Positions 1-8,765 of a stretch of DNA of 64,000 nucleotides are shown here, one piece after another. Position numbers and translations under genes: made by a program. The DNA is from Pseudohongiella sp. (GTDB lineage: Bacteria > Pseudomonadota > Gammaproteobacteria > Pseudomonadales > Pseudohongiellaceae), in NCBI GenBank assembly GCA_030651695.1, contig JAUSCD010000019.1, positions 81,423-145,422 of the forward strand, written 5' to 3'. Below the pieces are notes generated by a model that was not told the origin of the DNA, did no database searches, and was given only the letters and a program-made list of their open reading frames with translations. Position 1 is the first letter of the stretch, and the number at the start of each line of letters is the position of its first letter.

Positions 1-1
1 A

Positions 2-766
2 GATAGCAGTAAAACCCCGGATAATGCAGCATCGCCTGCAAATCCCTCTGTAGAAACCCCCAAAAAGCCAGAGCCCACCAAAAAAGCCCCCGGCGGATTT
101 CTCGGCAATCTGGCGTTTAACATCATTATCCCGGTTGTTATCCTCAGCCGCTTCAGTGGCGACGAAAGCCTTGGCCCGGCATGGGCAATTGTAGTGGCCT
201 TGGCGTTTCCGGTTGGTTACGGCCTCTGGGACCTGAAAGCCACCGGCAAGATCAACCCGTTTTCCATTCTGGGCATTATCAGCGTAATGCTCACCGGCGG
301 CATGAGTCTGCTGCAGCTCGATCCGCAGTATATTGCCATCAAAGAAGCAGCGATTCCCGGCATCATCGGATTGGCTGTGCTGGGCAGCCAGTACACAAAG
401 TTCCCGCTGGTGAAAACCCTGATCCTTAATGGTCAGATGATTCGTGTGGAGGATCTGTATGCGGCGCTTGCAGCGCGTGGCAATACCGCCGCATTCAGCC
501 GGCGCATGGCGCAGGCTTCTTATATTGTTGCCGCTTCGTTTTTCCTGTCCTCGGCACTGAATTACATCCTCGCCCGCATTATTCTGGTCAGCCCTCCCGG
601 CACGGCCGAATTTAATGCCGAGCTCGGCCGGATGACAGCTCTGAGCTACCCTGTCATCGCCATCCCCAGCATGATTGTGCTGATGATCGCCATCTGGTTT
701 GTATTTTCCAGCATCAAGCGCCTGACAGGCCACGGGCTGGAAACCTTTCTCGTTGATCAAGGCTGA
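2..766 (+). CDS. VC0807-like integral membrane protein (5' end outside window)
   Basis: The frame is open from base 2 with no start in view, so the gene begins upstream. The visible 254 residues start with a Lys/Pro-rich polar stretch. A hydrophobic core follows, with about five to six membrane segments and the sequence NIIIPVVILSRFSG, which I associate with the VC0807 family of inner-membrane proteins (function unknown, sometimes compared with septation protein A). A GTG inside the frame at 194 falls within a membrane segment and is unlikely to be the start. The family assignment is from memory of the conserved N-terminal motif and is moderate. Confidence 0.6.
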   Translation, partial: DSSKTPDNAASPANPSVETPKKPEPTKKAPGGFLGNLAFNIIIPVVILSRFSGDESLGPAWAIVVALAFPVGYGLWDLKATGKINPFSILGIISVMLTGGMSLLQLDPQYIAIKEAAIPGIIGLAVLGSQYTKFPLVKTLILNGQMIRVEDLYAALAARGNTAAFSRRMAQASYIVAASFFLSSALNYILARIILVSPPGTAEFNAELGRMTALSYPVIAIPSMIVLMIAIWFVFSSIKRLTGHGLETFLVDQG

Positions 767-882
767 AACTCCCGCCTGATACGCCATTGATCTGAATCAA
801 AACGACTGTTCAACAAGCTGCCTACACTCAATACCCGTAAGAAGTACAGGGTTACTCAGGCTTGTCAGCTTCAGGAGTTTTT

Positions 883-1284
883 ATGAGAAAAATCATCAGT
901 ACATTACTCACAACCGGCTTTTTGGCTGCAGCATTGCCAGTTCAGGCACAAACCATGATTGAGGGCGTTTATCTGTCTCCTTCCGGAGAAAACGGACGTG
1001 GCGGCTGCACTCTGGAAATCCGCAGTCTCGGCAAATCTCCCAAATACGGTGACGAACTGTATGCGCTGATTTCCAGCGGTGAAGGGGCTTGTGAATGGAC
1101 CGCAGTTGGTCTGGCAAAAAACTTCGCCATTACTGCCGGCATGGTCAGTAGCGGTGGTCACTCTGGTTTTGTCAATGCCAAGTGGCCATTTGGGCCGGGC
1201 GGCGGCCGCGTGGAAATTGCATCATTTGATGCAGATGGCACCACCCGTAACAGTCTGACGTTTAGCAAAGCCGACAGCAAATAA
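883..1284 (+). CDS. small secreted protein of unknown function
   Basis: This is a 133-residue protein with a typical Sec signal peptide (MRK, hydrophobic stretch, cleavage near VQAQ at about residue 22). The start at 883 is preferred over an in-frame TTG at 862 because it follows CAGGAG at a good distance and opens the signal peptide cleanly. The mature part is rich in Gly and beta-prone residues and has two Cys (in GGCTLEI and GACEW) that could form a disulphide in the periplasm. I recognise no family. It ends 4 bp before the convergent fbpC stop with no clear terminator between them. Confidence 0.6.
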   Translation: MRKIISTLLTTGFLAAALPVQAQTMIEGVYLSPSGENGRGGCTLEIRSLGKSPKYGDELYALISSGEGACEWTAVGLAKNFAITAGMVSSGGHSGFVNAKWPFGPGGGRVEIASFDADGTTRNSLTFSKADSK

Positions 1285-1288
1285 GCGC

Positions 1289-2350
1289 TTAGCCTGCAGT
1301 GGAAGCATCAAGGGGAAATACCACCAGGTGGTCCATTTCCACCTTGATGCCGATCTGTGTGTGTTTGCCGTGCGCGTGGTGACTGGGCACCAGACTCAGA
1401 ATGCGGGCGCCACTCTCTAACTCAAGGGTGTACAGGAACTGGGAACCACGGAAAGCCTTATCTACCACTTTTGCGGTTGCCGCACTGTCATCGTCATGGA
1501 TGACGTCATCAGGGCGAATAAGCACTGAGATACGCGTGCCGGCAGAAAAGCTCAGCACCTGATCCGTTCCCAGCAGTCCTAACTCGGTCTGCACATGCAA
1601 GGCATCAACCACTGTTCCCGGCAGAAACACGCCCTCGCCTACAAAATCGGCCACGTACGCATTCGCCGGTTCATGGTACAGCTCAAATGCCGGACTCCAC
1701 TGCTGCAGCACACCAGCGCGCATCACGCCGATTTCATCTGCCATGGCAAAAGCCTCAAACTGGTTGTGGCTCACCAGAATAGTAGTGATGCCGTCACTTT
1801 TAAGGACTGTGCGGATTTCACGCGCAATCTCTTCACGCAGTTCCACATCCAGACTGGCAAAAGGTTCATCCAGCAACAGGATGCGTGGTTTGGGTGCCAT
1901 TGCGCGCGCAATGGCCACACGCTGTTGCTGGCCGCCGGAAAGACGATGCGGCCAGGCGTCCAGCAGTTCTGTGATACGCAGCATCACCGCGAGCTCCTCA
2001 ACCCGACGCTGACGCTGTGCACTTTTAAAGGCCCGCAATCCAAATGCAATGTTGTCTCGCACATTCATATGCGGGAACAAGGCGTAGTCCTGAAACACCA
2101 TACCCACATGACGTTTCTCAACCGGCAGTTGCCAACCGGCCTGGCTGACTTTTTCGCCCGAGATCAATATCTGGCCCGAGCTTACTGGTTCAAATCCGGC
2201 GATAGCACGCAACAAAGTGGTTTTCCCGCAACCGCTTGGCCCAAGCAGACAGGCGATATCACCTTGTTTCAAGGTCAGATCGATCTGATGGACAATGGGA
2301 GTCGTCTCCAGAGCAACAGAGACTTTTTTGAGTTCAAGCGCGTTTGTCAT
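1289..2350 (-). CDS. fbpC: ferric iron ABC transporter, ATP-binding protein FbpC
   Basis: This 353-residue cytoplasmic ATPase would power ferric-ion import through FbpB. It has Walker A GPSGCGKT at 37-44, Q-loop FQDYALFPH near 87, signature LSGGQQQR at 137-144, Walker B LLLDEP at 158-163 and a C-terminal TOBE-like regulatory region from about 270, as in the FbpC/AfuC group of the CUT1-like importers. The start overlaps the end of fbpB by 17 bp, which suggests translational coupling in an fbpABC operon. A related substrate such as thiamine or putrescine cannot be excluded from the ATPase alone; the binding protein decides for iron. Confidence 0.88.
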   Translation of the reverse strand: MTNALELKKVSVALETTPIVHQIDLTLKQGDIACLLGPSGCGKTTLLRAIAGFEPVSSGQILISGEKVSQAGWQLPVEKRHVGMVFQDYALFPHMNVRDNIAFGLRAFKSAQRQRRVEELAVMLRITELLDAWPHRLSGGQQQRVAIARAMAPKPRILLLDEPFASLDVELREEIAREIRTVLKSDGITTILVSHNQFEAFAMADEIGVMRAGVLQQWSPAFELYHEPANAYVADFVGEGVFLPGTVVDALHVQTELGLLGTDQVLSFSAGTRISVLIRPDDVIHDDDSAATAKVVDKAFRGSQFLYTLELESGARILSLVPSHHAHGKHTQIGIKVEMDHLVVFPLDASTAG

Positions 2351-4019
2351 GGCCGGGCCGCGAAGCTGAAATGGAAAGGCTGATGATGATAACAGGAATG
2401 ATGCCGGCCAGAACGATCATCAGGGCAGAGGCAGCAGCCTCGGTCAAACGCTCCTGATTGGCCAGTTCGTAGGTGCGAATTGCCAGCGTATTAAAATTAA
2501 ACGGGCGCAGAATCAGCGTGGCCGGCAGCTCTTTGAGCACATCAACAAAAACCAACAGTGCCGCTGTTAACAAACTGCCGCGCAACATCGGAATATGTAT
2601 CCGGCGCAGAATCTGCCATGGACCCAGGCCCATAGAGCGCCCGGCGTCATCCATACTGGGTTTGATTTTCCCCAGACCTGCATCAACAGTATTCATGGCC
2701 ACCGGCAAAAAGCGCACGATATAAGCAAATACCACAGCAATCAGCGTGCCGCTGAGTAACAATCCCGTTGCGATTCCAAATTGATCCCGCATCCAGCTGT
2801 CAAAGGTATTGTCCAGCCAGGCAAACGGAATCAACACACCGACGGCGATCACCGTGCCCGGCACTGCATATCCCAGCCCCAGCACACGCACTGACGTTCG
2901 CATCGGCATGCCGGGTTGCAGACGTTTGGCATAACTGATACACATACCTAACACCAGAGCAATCAGTGCCGCAGTAAACGCAAGCCGCAAGCTGTTAAAC
3001 ACCAACGTCCCAAAGACACTGAAATCAACCAGGTGACGGGTATCCCAAGCCCACCATGCCAACTGTAAAAATGGCACCAGAAAACCAAAGACAACCGGCG
3101 CCATACAAAACAGCATGGCAGCAATTTTGCGCCCGCCTTTTAATTCAATCTGGGGAAGCCGCGAGTATCGTGTGCTGGTGTGGTGATAGCGGGCACGGTT
3201 ACGCGACCACTGTTCTGCAAGCACCAGAGCAAGAATAAACAACATCAGCACAGCAGATAGTTGAGCGGCAGCGGCAGCACTGCCCATTCCAAACCAGGTG
3301 CGGAAAATTCCTGTAGTGAATGTGGAAAGACCAAAATACTGCACAGTTCCGTAGTCAGCCAGGGTTTCCATCAGGACCAATGCAAGACCGGCAATAATTG
3401 CGGGGCGCGCCAGCGGCACGGCAACACGACTGAATGCACGCCACGGACTTGCACCCAGGGTCCGGGACACCTCAAGCACACAAACCGATTGCTCAAGAAA
3501 CGCCATGCGCGACAGCAGATATACGTAGGGGTACAACACCAGCGAGAGCATGGTTATCGCGCCACCCATCGAGCGGATTTGCGGAAACCAGTAATCGCCA
3601 AAACGAAGATCAAACGTGGTGCGTATAAAACCCTGAACCGGGCCTGTCACATCCAGCATACCGGTGTAGGTATAAGCAATAATGTAAGCAGGTATGGCTA
3701 ATGGCAGCACCAGTGCCCACTCCAGCCAGCGGCTCCCGGGGAAGCGCGTCATGGTAACCAGCCACGCCGGTATCACGCCGAGCAACAACACCATCACACC
3801 CACACCCAACATCAGTTGCAGCGACTGTCCGATGTATGTCCACAACAGCGTGTCTACCAGATGCTGCCAGACACCATCGCTGCTATTGGAAATTGATGCA
3901 AAAACCGTAAGGACCGGCACACTTAACAGCAGGCATAAAACAATAATGGCGAGCAGCGGGCCATGTCGGCCTGCGCGCGCCATTATTGATTGACCATTTA
4001 AACGAGCTTGTTCTGTCAA
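2334..4019 (-). CDS. fbpB: ferric iron ABC transporter, permease FbpB
   Basis: This 561-residue inner-membrane permease is a fused tandem of two BPD-transporter domains with about twelve helices. It carries two EAA loops (around RTLGASPWRAFSRVAVPLARP and GRSMGLGPWQILRRIHIPML) that contact FbpC. The start is TTG at 4019, which has AAGGA about eight bases upstream. The first in-frame ATG (3983) lacks a ribosome-binding site and would remove twelve polar residues. It lies between fbpA and fbpC in the same direction, as expected for FbpABC/SfuABC importers that take ferric iron from the periplasm to the cytoplasm. Confidence 0.88.
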   Translation of the reverse strand: MTEQARLNGQSIMARAGRHGPLLAIIVLCLLLSVPVLTVFASISNSSDGVWQHLVDTLLWTYIGQSLQLMLGVGVMVLLLGVIPAWLVTMTRFPGSRWLEWALVLPLAIPAYIIAYTYTGMLDVTGPVQGFIRTTFDLRFGDYWFPQIRSMGGAITMLSLVLYPYVYLLSRMAFLEQSVCVLEVSRTLGASPWRAFSRVAVPLARPAIIAGLALVLMETLADYGTVQYFGLSTFTTGIFRTWFGMGSAAAAAQLSAVLMLFILALVLAEQWSRNRARYHHTSTRYSRLPQIELKGGRKIAAMLFCMAPVVFGFLVPFLQLAWWAWDTRHLVDFSVFGTLVFNSLRLAFTAALIALVLGMCISYAKRLQPGMPMRTSVRVLGLGYAVPGTVIAVGVLIPFAWLDNTFDSWMRDQFGIATGLLLSGTLIAVVFAYIVRFLPVAMNTVDAGLGKIKPSMDDAGRSMGLGPWQILRRIHIPMLRGSLLTAALLVFVDVLKELPATLILRPFNFNTLAIRTYELANQERLTEAAASALMIVLAGIIPVIIISLSISASRPGHDKRA

Positions 4020-4046
4020 CGGGTGTCCTTCGTAAACCTGCCTGCT

Positions 4047-5090
4047 TTAACGCCAGCCTGCCCTGTCCATCAGACGGACAGCCTCGGCATTATGGATACC
4101 GAGTTGTTCAAGCGCAAGCGAGTCGGCCTTGAATTCACCCCATGACTGCAGGGTTTTGCTGACCGGCACGCCCGGGCGAACCGGATACTCATTGTTGGCT
4201 TCGGCATACCAGGTCTGAGCTTCATTGCTGACCAGGAATTCCATCAGTTGCACAGCCTCGGCTTTGTTAGGAGCATTTCTGCTCAGTGCCGCACCACTGA
4301 TATTGATGTGGGCGCCACGACCCTCAAGACCTTCGCCCTGCTGGTTGGGCCAGAACACTGCAACTGCGGCAGCCTGTGCGCGTTGATCAGCGCTGGTGGC
4401 ATTGATCATGCCCGCCAGATAGTAGGTATTCACAATCGCAAGCTCACACTGCCCAATAGCAACCGCTGCGATCTGATCACGGTCACCACCCTGGGGCTGA
4501 CGCGCAAAGTTTGCGACAAGGCCACGAGCCCATTGTTCAGTCGCTGCAACACCGTGATGGCTGACCATCGCGGAAGACAGGGACTGGTTATAAATATTAG
4601 AGGATGAACGCACGCATATCTTGCCCTTCCATTTCGGATCTGCAAGATCTTCGTAAGTAGACAACTGCGCAGGATTCACACGGGCGCGATCATAAACTAC
4701 AACACGTGCCCGCAGTGACACGCCAAACCAGTGGCCCTCGGAATCACGGTACTGCGCAGGAATCTGGCTTTCCAGAACATCAGACTGAACTGGCTGCAGC
4801 AAACCCATCTCCTGGGCACGCAGCAATCGGCCGACATCGACAGTCAGCAGCAGATCAGCAGGAGAGTTGATACCTTCGAGCTCCATACGTGTGGTGAGCT
4901 CATCAGCACCGGCAGTAATCAGATTGACCTTGATACCGGTTTGAGCGGAAAACTGATCAAGAACAGGCTTGATCAGATTCTCTTCACGCGCAGAGTAGAC
5001 ATTGACTTCCGCCGCCAGGGCAGAAAAAGAAACAGCCGAACCGGCTGTCAAAGCAGTGACTGCAAACATAGCCAAGAACAATTTTTTCAT
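4047..5090 (-). CDS. fbpA: ferric iron-binding periplasmic protein FbpA/FutA
   Basis: This is a 347-residue secreted binding protein. A signal peptide runs to about residue 27 (cleavage near ALAA|EVNVY), followed by the VNVYSAREE beginning typical of FbpA/FutA-type iron-binding proteins. The family's paired Tyr iron ligands are probably those in NTYYLAGM near residue 222. It captures Fe3+ in the periplasm and hands it to FbpB. GGAG precedes the start. It is the first gene of fbpABC, and a Fur-box-like site lies 40-54 bp upstream of its start codon, fitting repression under iron sufficiency. Confidence 0.88.
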   Translation of the reverse strand: MKKLFLAMFAVTALTAGSAVSFSALAAEVNVYSAREENLIKPVLDQFSAQTGIKVNLITAGADELTTRMELEGINSPADLLLTVDVGRLLRAQEMGLLQPVQSDVLESQIPAQYRDSEGHWFGVSLRARVVVYDRARVNPAQLSTYEDLADPKWKGKICVRSSSNIYNQSLSSAMVSHHGVAATEQWARGLVANFARQPQGGDRDQIAAVAIGQCELAIVNTYYLAGMINATSADQRAQAAAVAVFWPNQQGEGLEGRGAHINISGAALSRNAPNKAEAVQLMEFLVSNEAQTWYAEANNEYPVRPGVPVSKTLQSWGEFKADSLALEQLGIHNAEAVRLMDRAGWR

Positions 5091-5129
5091 ACCATACTCC
5101 GGTTCAGACAGATTCTGAAAACGGGGTAA

Positions 5130-5144
5130 TGATAATTGCTCTCA
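5130..5144 (-). promoter_or_regulatory. Fur box candidate upstream of fbpA
   Basis: Read on the minus strand the 15-mer is TGAGAGCAATTATCA. Against the 7-1-7 Fur consensus TGATAATnATTATCA the right arm is exact and the left arm matches four of seven. It sits between the fbpA start and the downstream end of the neighbouring gene region, where an fbpA promoter would be. Binding is inferred from sequence and from the known iron regulation of fbpABC. Confidence 0.6.
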
Positions 5145-5178
5145 TTTAGGTTTGCAATCTGTATTTCGTCTGCGCTGC

Positions 5179-6213
5179 TTATTGTCCTGCCATATCAGCC
5201 TCTGCCCGCCGCTCACCCGCCAAGATACCAGGCAAGCCATAATTACCCTCGTGGCAGGCATATTCGTAAATTCGGGAATCACTGCTGTTGAAGCTCATCT
5301 CACCGCGCCAGATTTCACTGTAGTAGACAGGGTCATTCACCTCAAATTCATAAAATATCTGATTGTCGGAGTATCGGGTGAAACGCTCTGTGACCTTACC
5401 TTGACCGGATAAAGGTATCTGGCCTCCGCCTGCCTGTTGTGGATGCAAGCTCACTGTTTCCACAACAAGTGTGTCGCCCTCCCATCGACCAACTGAGTCG
5501 CCCAGCCACTGCTGCAATTCCGGCCGGCGATGTTTGCCATGAAAAGGGATAATGCGTGCGTCCTGATTCATCTCAACCATGATCATCAGGTAGTCTTCGG
5601 TTTGCACAAACTGGTAATTGTTGTTGTACAGAACATTCAGCATTGGCGGGCCACCGGTACCGCCGAAGCCTATCAGACAGCGCTCTCCCAGAGCGCGACC
5701 CTCCGGCCCGTCATTGCTGCTGAATTTTTCACGATATTGCTGCCGCAGAGCCTGCCCCTGCTCAGAATAGGGTATTCGGCCATTTTCAGGATAAACCACC
5801 CAGGACGTTCGGTATTCACCTCTCACCAGTCCAAACGTTGTGCCCGGATCTATCCAGAAAGCGTTATATCCGCGCCCCATGCCCAGATCAGAACCATCCA
5901 GAAGCTCGCCCTGCTGTAAATTATCGTCGGTGGCCAGTCGGACATTCTGGGGATGAGCTGCCGTTACGCTTGCCAGCTCCTCTGGCGGAATTACCAGCGA
6001 GCTGTAGCGTGGCGAGCGCTGAAGATCGGTGATCGACGCATTGCTCCAGTTGCCCTGAAAATCCGGCCGGCCCTGCGGTGTGCGGGGAGGCTCGTAGGTA
6101 CTGGTCTGGGCAGAAACCTGAGATACCAAACCGGCACATGTCGCCAGCAGCGCATATCTGATTAGCAGGTTTGCCCGCGCTGGTGTGCAGCGCAATGCAG
6201 ATTCTGAAGTCAT
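5179..6213 (-). CDS. secreted protein of unknown function, PRTPxGxPDFxGxW type
   Basis: This 344-residue exported protein has an N-terminal signal sequence (hydrophobic stretch about 18-34, cleavage near VSAQ). The mature protein opens with PRTPQGRPDFQGNWSN and later contains GRWEGDTLVVET, a pattern shared with the paralogue at 8766-9692. Proteins of this shape are common, unnamed, in marine Gammaproteobacteria and Acidobacteria; the repeated W-G-D-T/VVD-T elements look beta-rich. The start at 6213 follows AGAGGAAACAGG. No function is known to me. The DUF6152 gene and the cytochrome genes nearby suggest a shared periplasmic role. Confidence 0.65.
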   Translation of the reverse strand: MTSESALRCTPARANLLIRYALLATCAGLVSQVSAQTSTYEPPRTPQGRPDFQGNWSNASITDLQRSPRYSSLVIPPEELASVTAAHPQNVRLATDDNLQQGELLDGSDLGMGRGYNAFWIDPGTTFGLVRGEYRTSWVVYPENGRIPYSEQGQALRQQYREKFSSNDGPEGRALGERCLIGFGGTGGPPMLNVLYNNNYQFVQTEDYLMIMVEMNQDARIIPFHGKHRRPELQQWLGDSVGRWEGDTLVVETVSLHPQQAGGGQIPLSGQGKVTERFTRYSDNQIFYEFEVNDPVYYSEIWRGEMSFNSSDSRIYEYACHEGNYGLPGILAGERRAEADMAGQ

Positions 6214-6445
6214 GATCCTGTTTCCTCTTTTGCAGTTCTGTTTTTATTCTGATTTTTGTTTTGTTTTTTTGATGAACCTGTGTGAACGCTAAACCAGGAC
6301 GCGTGCAGAATCAAGTCACGAGCCATCGTTCTGGAAAAGCGACAAAGCGTCGCAGTTACAGGCACGAACGGCGGTTGATGGCTCCCTGCTCATACGCGTA
6401 TCATGCTGCTCGGCATCACGCTTAATCCAGACGGGAATACTGATC

Positions 6446-6961
6446 ATGCAATTGACCTCAAAAACGCTGCGAAACATCTTCTTTGCAACTGCTGCGTCCT
6501 TTGTGGTCATGGCCTGTTCGCAGGAATCCGATACCGGCGCATCCTCAACATCATCAGGTTCTGCTGCTTCCTACAACCTGACTCTGGATATGACCGAGTT
6601 TATGGCACATGTCGTTGAACCGATTGCTGACACCCTTTGGAAATCCGCTGGCTGGATCCTTGACGAGAATGAAGGTTATTACGAACTCTACCCGACCGAC
6701 GATGCCGGCTGGGAGAACGTACATAATCACGGCGCCATGATCGTTGAAGCTGGCAATCTGATGATGCTTCCCGGCCGTGCCGTGGATGGTGCCTGGATGA
6801 CCTATTCCGAAGCGATCAGCACGGTAGGCGGGAGAATAATGACCGCCGCTGACGCGCAGAATAAGGAAGACCTGTTTCAGGCCGGGGCGCAACTCTACAG
6901 CGTGTGCTCAGCTTGCCATCAGGCATATAACCCGGAAATCATGTCACGATTCCAGCCCTAG
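6446..6961 (+). CDS. cytochrome c'-like lipoprotein
   Basis: This 171-residue exported haem protein has a lipobox (VVMAC at about 20-24), so it is probably a lipoprotein, followed by a Ser/Thr-rich linker. A single CxxCH haem site (CSACHQAYNP) lies about 15 residues from the C-terminus. A lone C-terminal CxxCH behind a helical region is the arrangement of four-helix cytochromes c' and c556. It resembles the protein at 7555-7983 (shared VVxPxxDxxW/Y, EAGNLxxLPGR/ESANLLLIPGY and C-terminal CxxCH). A role in electron transfer or gas binding is inferred from fold only. Confidence 0.65.
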   Translation: MQLTSKTLRNIFFATAASFVVMACSQESDTGASSTSSGSAASYNLTLDMTEFMAHVVEPIADTLWKSAGWILDENEGYYELYPTDDAGWENVHNHGAMIVEAGNLMMLPGRAVDGAWMTYSEAISTVGGRIMTAADAQNKEDLFQAGAQLYSVCSACHQAYNPEIMSRFQP

Positions 6962-7051
6962 CGCGCGGTGCCACAAATACTTCTTCCCAAACCATAAAGC
7001 GCCTGACAATACATTCGGTAGTCAGATTACACTGCCGGATCGGGTACAACC

Positions 7052-7552
7052 ATGACTGATAACACGTCATCTGAAAATACACGTACTGTCGCAGTCGCTG
7101 TCAGCCTGGTATCTGCAGCGGGACTTGGGCTGCTTCTTTGGTTTGTGTTACCGCCTGAACCTGAATCCGGGCCGTTCACGCCTCAGTACGAGTATCATAA
7201 AACAGATGAGCTTGAATTTATTCTTGAGCCCTTCCAATCGCTGGAATACAAGTATTTGATGGATCGTGGCAGCACTATGGTGTTCAGCTGGCGTGCCGAT
7301 GGTGACCTGTACTTCGACATGCATGCCGAGAACACCACTGTCAGGGACCAGGAGGAAAGCTACGCACAAGGTATGGGCAGCCAACAAATGGGCGCTTACA
7401 AGGCTGCCTTTAATGGTATGCATGGCTGGTTCTGGGAAAACCGGGGTTTTGAGGAAATCACCTTGCGGCTAAAAACCTCAGGTTTCTATGTCAACGCAAC
7501 AGAATACCGGGGTGGCGGCAGCAGCGACCGCTCAGCCTCATCTGTCTTCTGA
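7052..7552 (+). CDS. membrane-anchored periplasmic protein, 'transmembrane anchor protein' family
   Basis: This 166-residue protein has one N-terminal membrane helix (about 12-32) and a periplasmic beta-rich domain. The segments FDMHAENT, AFNGMHGWFWENRG and ITLRLKTSGFY match the C-terminal pattern of proteins usually annotated only as transmembrane anchor protein. The repeated Met/His (YFDMH, GMHGWFW) could bind a metal, but this is speculation. It lies between two genes for cytochrome c'-like proteins, one on each strand, and ends 2 bp before the convergent neighbour's stop. Confidence 0.6.
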   Translation: MTDNTSSENTRTVAVAVSLVSAAGLGLLLWFVLPPEPESGPFTPQYEYHKTDELEFILEPFQSLEYKYLMDRGSTMVFSWRADGDLYFDMHAENTTVRDQEESYAQGMGSQQMGAYKAAFNGMHGWFWENRGFEEITLRLKTSGFYVNATEYRGGGSSDRSASSVF

Positions 7553-7554
7553 AC

Positions 7555-7983
7555 TTAGCGCGTGGCGTTGTGGCAGCTTTCGCAGGACTCATACAAAGCG
7601 CCGTTCAGATCTTCCAGAGCAAACAGATCTTTGTTTTTGGATGCCGCGTAAGCTGCGACCGCAGCATCGCGCATTAACAAACTGTCTGTGGTCCACTGCT
7701 CCTGTTCGCGCACATAGCCAGGAATCAGCAACAGATTTGCCGATTCGGCCAGCATCAATGTCTGGTTTTCCAGGCGCCGCCAGTCTTCATCGGTTGCCGG
7801 AGGAGTGCGGGATACATAGAACACCGCATCTGAAGTGGGCTGCACCACCCTTGTCATCAGCTCTGACATTGATGTGGTTGCCTGCAACGCAGCAGAGTCT
7901 GCCGCCGATACAACCCACAGACTGCTGGCTACCCCAAGCACCAGGACCAAGGTAGTACACACCGAAACAGTTGTCTTTTTCAT
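7555..7983 (-). CDS. cytochrome c'-like periplasmic protein
   Basis: This 142-residue exported haem protein has a signal peptide to about residue 27 (VVSAADS). A helical body (MSELMTRVVQPTSD, ANLLLIPGY) follows, with one haem motif CESCH only four residues from the C-terminus. It is a shorter relative of the lipoprotein at 6446-6961 with the same order of motifs, so the two probably arose by duplication. They are convergent around the anchored protein at 7052-7552. Fold assignment to cytochrome c'/c556 rests on the position of the haem motif. Confidence 0.65.
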   Translation of the reverse strand: MKKTTVSVCTTLVLVLGVASSLWVVSAADSAALQATTSMSELMTRVVQPTSDAVFYVSRTPPATDEDWRRLENQTLMLAESANLLLIPGYVREQEQWTTDSLLMRDAAVAAYAASKNKDLFALEDLNGALYESCESCHNATR

Positions 7984-8037
7984 GCTTTCTGCCCTATTCC
8001 AATCAATCGAAACTTCTTCATATAAAAATTAGCACAT

Positions 8038-8080
8038 AAAAAAAGCGCCTGATTGAGCGATATCAATCAGGCGCTTTTTA
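8038..8080. terminator. bidirectional rho-independent terminator
   Basis: There is a perfect 12-bp stem (GCGCCTGATTGA with TCAATCAGGCGC) around a 6-base loop, flanked by seven A on the left and five T on the right. It would end the minus-strand DUF6152 transcript that stops at 8126. It lies just upstream of the minus-strand cytochrome gene starting at 7983, so it insulates the two. Confidence 0.85.
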
Positions 8081-8125
8081 TAGTTCATTCAGCAGATCAG
8101 CCCAAAGCCTGGACCGGATCTATCC

Positions 8126-8575
8126 TTAATCAGTTCCCGGATCCGCACCGTCTTCCGGCGCACCGATACCTGAGGAGCCCATAAACAGCTTACGACCATC
8201 AGGGAAAGTGATGTCACGGCCGTTTGCGCGGCAAGCCGGAGTACACAGACGATCTTTTGACTGATAACCGGTTACAACAATTTCTGTGCCAAGAACCAGT
8301 GAGCCACGGTTGATGCCGCGACGCAGCAGAGTGTTTGGAGTACCACCCTCCGCCATCCACGCTTGCTCGGTACCATCTTCGTTGGTATGACGCAGGTGAA
8401 TCCAGGAGTGCGGGTTGATCCACTCAACGCGAGTGATCGGGCCGCGCAGTGCAACAGGCAGATTGGCATCAAATTCAGCAGAGAACGCGTGGTGCGCGGT
8501 TGCTGGTGATTGCATGCCAATGGCAGCTATGCCACCTACTACTGCAACAGCAGCTACAAGCAATTTCATTTTCAT
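8126..8575 (-). CDS. DUF6152 family secreted protein
   Basis: This 149-residue exported protein has a signal peptide to about residue 27 (cleaved before HHAFSAEFD). It carries the features I associate with DUF6152: HHAFxAEFD at the mature N-terminus, then GPITRVEWINPHSWI. The paired His at the new N-terminus could bind a metal; this is not known. The mature part keeps two Cys (CTPAC). A GGGG ribosome-binding site precedes the start. DUF6152 genes often sit beside the secreted PRTPxGxPD proteins that flank it here. Confidence 0.7.
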   Translation of the reverse strand: MKMKLLVAAVAVVGGIAAIGMQSPATAHHAFSAEFDANLPVALRGPITRVEWINPHSWIHLRHTNEDGTEQAWMAEGGTPNTLLRRGINRGSLVLGTEIVVTGYQSKDRLCTPACRANGRDITFPDGRKLFMGSSGIGAPEDGADPGTD

Positions 8576-8719
8576 ACAAGTTTCCCCTATTCATTAAGCT
8601 GAGCTGAGAACAATGTTACATCAGGTCGCTAGCCGCATCCATCAGGATTTGGTCTGCCTGGCGACTGTTACCGGTATCTTGTCTCATTATCCGGTATCAG
8701 CATTAACATTAACTTAACG

Positions 8720-8745
8720 GATCCCGTTGCCCGGGCAGCGGGATC
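8720..8745 (-). terminator. hairpin downstream of the 8766-9692 gene
   Basis: GATCCCG pairs with CGGGATC, continued by TGCC/GGCA around a very short loop, 21 bp after the stop of the minus-strand gene. There is no strong T-run after it on the minus strand, so termination is possible but weak. Confidence 0.4.
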
Positions 8746-8765
8746 ACCCATTATCAGAGCGTCCG